Below are positions 63,213-64,000 of a stretch of 64,000 nucleotides of DNA, piece by piece. The DNA is from Batillaria attramentaria (Eukaryota; Mollusca; Gastropoda; Batillariidae). The position numbers and the translations under genes were made by a program. The notes under the pieces are model-generated. The model did not search any database. It had not been told where the DNA came from and saw only the letters and a list, made by a program, of their open reading frames with translations. Position 1 is the stretch's first letter, and every line of letters begins with the position of its first letter. Where the stretch lies: the NCBI GenBank assembly GCA_018292915.2, contig JACVVK020000381.1, forward strand, positions 92,001-156,000. Direction: 5' to 3'.

Positions 63213-64000
63213 GTGTCAAATCTTGATAAAATTAAACAAAACCTACCCTCATCTCTTTTCTTAAATCAGATGCCTTACATCTGTTGGCATTTTTTGGTAT
63301 CTGAAGACCCCGGGGAGGTGTCTGCGTTATTTCAAACCTTGTTATTGGATGCTGCAATGTGTCATGGCATCACAGTATTGGATTTGAGCTCCTCACCCCC
63401 AAACACTGTGATGGTGAAGTATAAGACATGTCTGTTAATGGGTAAACACAAGCGATGTTTTACCAACAGAACTACTACACATCAACAGGCCTTCAGAGAA
63501 GCCGATAATATGCTCCACACAAAAGTAGAAAAGTCAAGCAAGTAGCATTAGAACAAGCACATCATGGCAATCGCGTTGTTTCAAGTCTTAATAGATATAA
63601 GGAATACAGTCCGTTTCTCTTTTCCTAAATCCAGTGTATCCTATCTGTCAGAAATATTTTGTCTCAGAGAACCCACGTGTGGTATCTGGGTTATTAAAAA
63701 CCTGGTTATTGAATGCTACAATGTGCCAGGGTTTCACAGTATTAGATTCAAGTTCCTACCCCCCATCATTTTTAAGCACAGGAGATGCCTTTTATGGATA
63801 CCTTCAAGCGAAGTTTTACCAACAGAACTATTGCGAATCAATACTTCTTCAGAGAATAGTTATATGCTCCATGCAGAAGTGGAAGAGGTCGAGTAGGTTG
63901 CACTTAAACTAGCACATCATTGCACTCTCTTTGTTTTAGGTCTTAATATAATCAAGGAAAAAACACCATTTGCTCTTTTTTACATCAAATGTATCATATC
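63213..64000 (+). repeat. Tandem duplication, unit about 360 bp, more than two copies
   Basis: Unit starts align at about 63217, 63582 and 63938 (the third is cut by the window end). Each unit has a pyrimidine tract and AAATC(C)AG, then a frame of similar protein: PYICWHFLVSEDPGEVSALF in the first and YPICQKYFVSENPRVVSGLL in the second, followed by LLLDAAMCHGITVLDLSS and LLNATMCQGFTVLDSSS. The protein similarity may indicate duplicated exons of an unknown gene, or an old coding repeat. I do not recognise the family. Confidence 0.6.

Overview
This is a eukaryotic, intron-rich and very repeat-rich window that most likely comes from a gastropod mollusc. The evidence is two tandem intron-containing GH45 endoglucanase genes of the molluscan type, long (CA)n arrays, several tRNA-derived SINE families, RTE-like and other LINE remnants, and Tc1, pogo/Tigger and piggyBac DNA transposons. 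The species cannot be named from the sequence. There are no bacterial operons, CRISPR arrays or genuine tRNA/rRNA genes.

Layout. 1-8.9 kb (+): the last four coding exons of an acyl-CoA synthetase (4CL/luciferase-like), whose upstream exons lie outside the window, followed by a probable long 3' region packed with minisatellites. 12.3-27.1 kb (-): a complete 19-exon gene for the PPP1R21 orthologue (804 codons; all exon junctions keep frame). It is convergent with the synthetase gene. PPP1R21 is a coiled-coil subunit of the endosomal FERRY complex. 27.7-28.9 kb: a probable transposon with a Myb/SANT-like reading frame. 29.3-40.9 kb (+): a gene with one BIR domain split over two exons (IAP-like). 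Its introns hold a piggyBac pseudogene, a Tigger-like element, an RTE scrap, an almost intact 1.6-kb Tc1 element and an RTE 3' fragment. 43.9-45.6 kb: a Tigger element with TA target duplication. 45.6-46.4 kb: a 34-bp minisatellite. 46.6-48.0 kb (-): a broken CUB/LDLa gene. 48.7-54.8 kb (-) and 57.2-59.7 kb (-): GH45-A and GH45-B, two complete four-exon secreted cellulase genes with matching exon lengths and intron phases. 60-64 kb: MITEs, SINEs, a pair of inverted repeats about 2.5 kb apart, and an approximately 360-bp tandem duplication.

How the parts work together. The genes do not form a pathway. The two GH45 paralogues are a local tandem duplication that would secrete digestive beta-1,4-glucanases. 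PPP1R21 is an ordinary endosomal housekeeping gene, and the BIR gene is a possible apoptosis/immunity regulator.

Most unusual observation. Several minisatellites have units that straddle exon-intron boundaries and so copy real splice sites in series: PPP1R21 exon 4 donor (83-bp units), exon 14 donor (37-bp units, about eleven copies) and exon 14 acceptor (33-bp units), and the GH45-B exon 2 acceptor (33-bp units that lengthen the signal peptide in frame). Weaker examples lie at PPP1R21 exon 5 and GH45-B exon 3. This looks like a recurring way of multiplying splice sites and deserves RNA-level testing.
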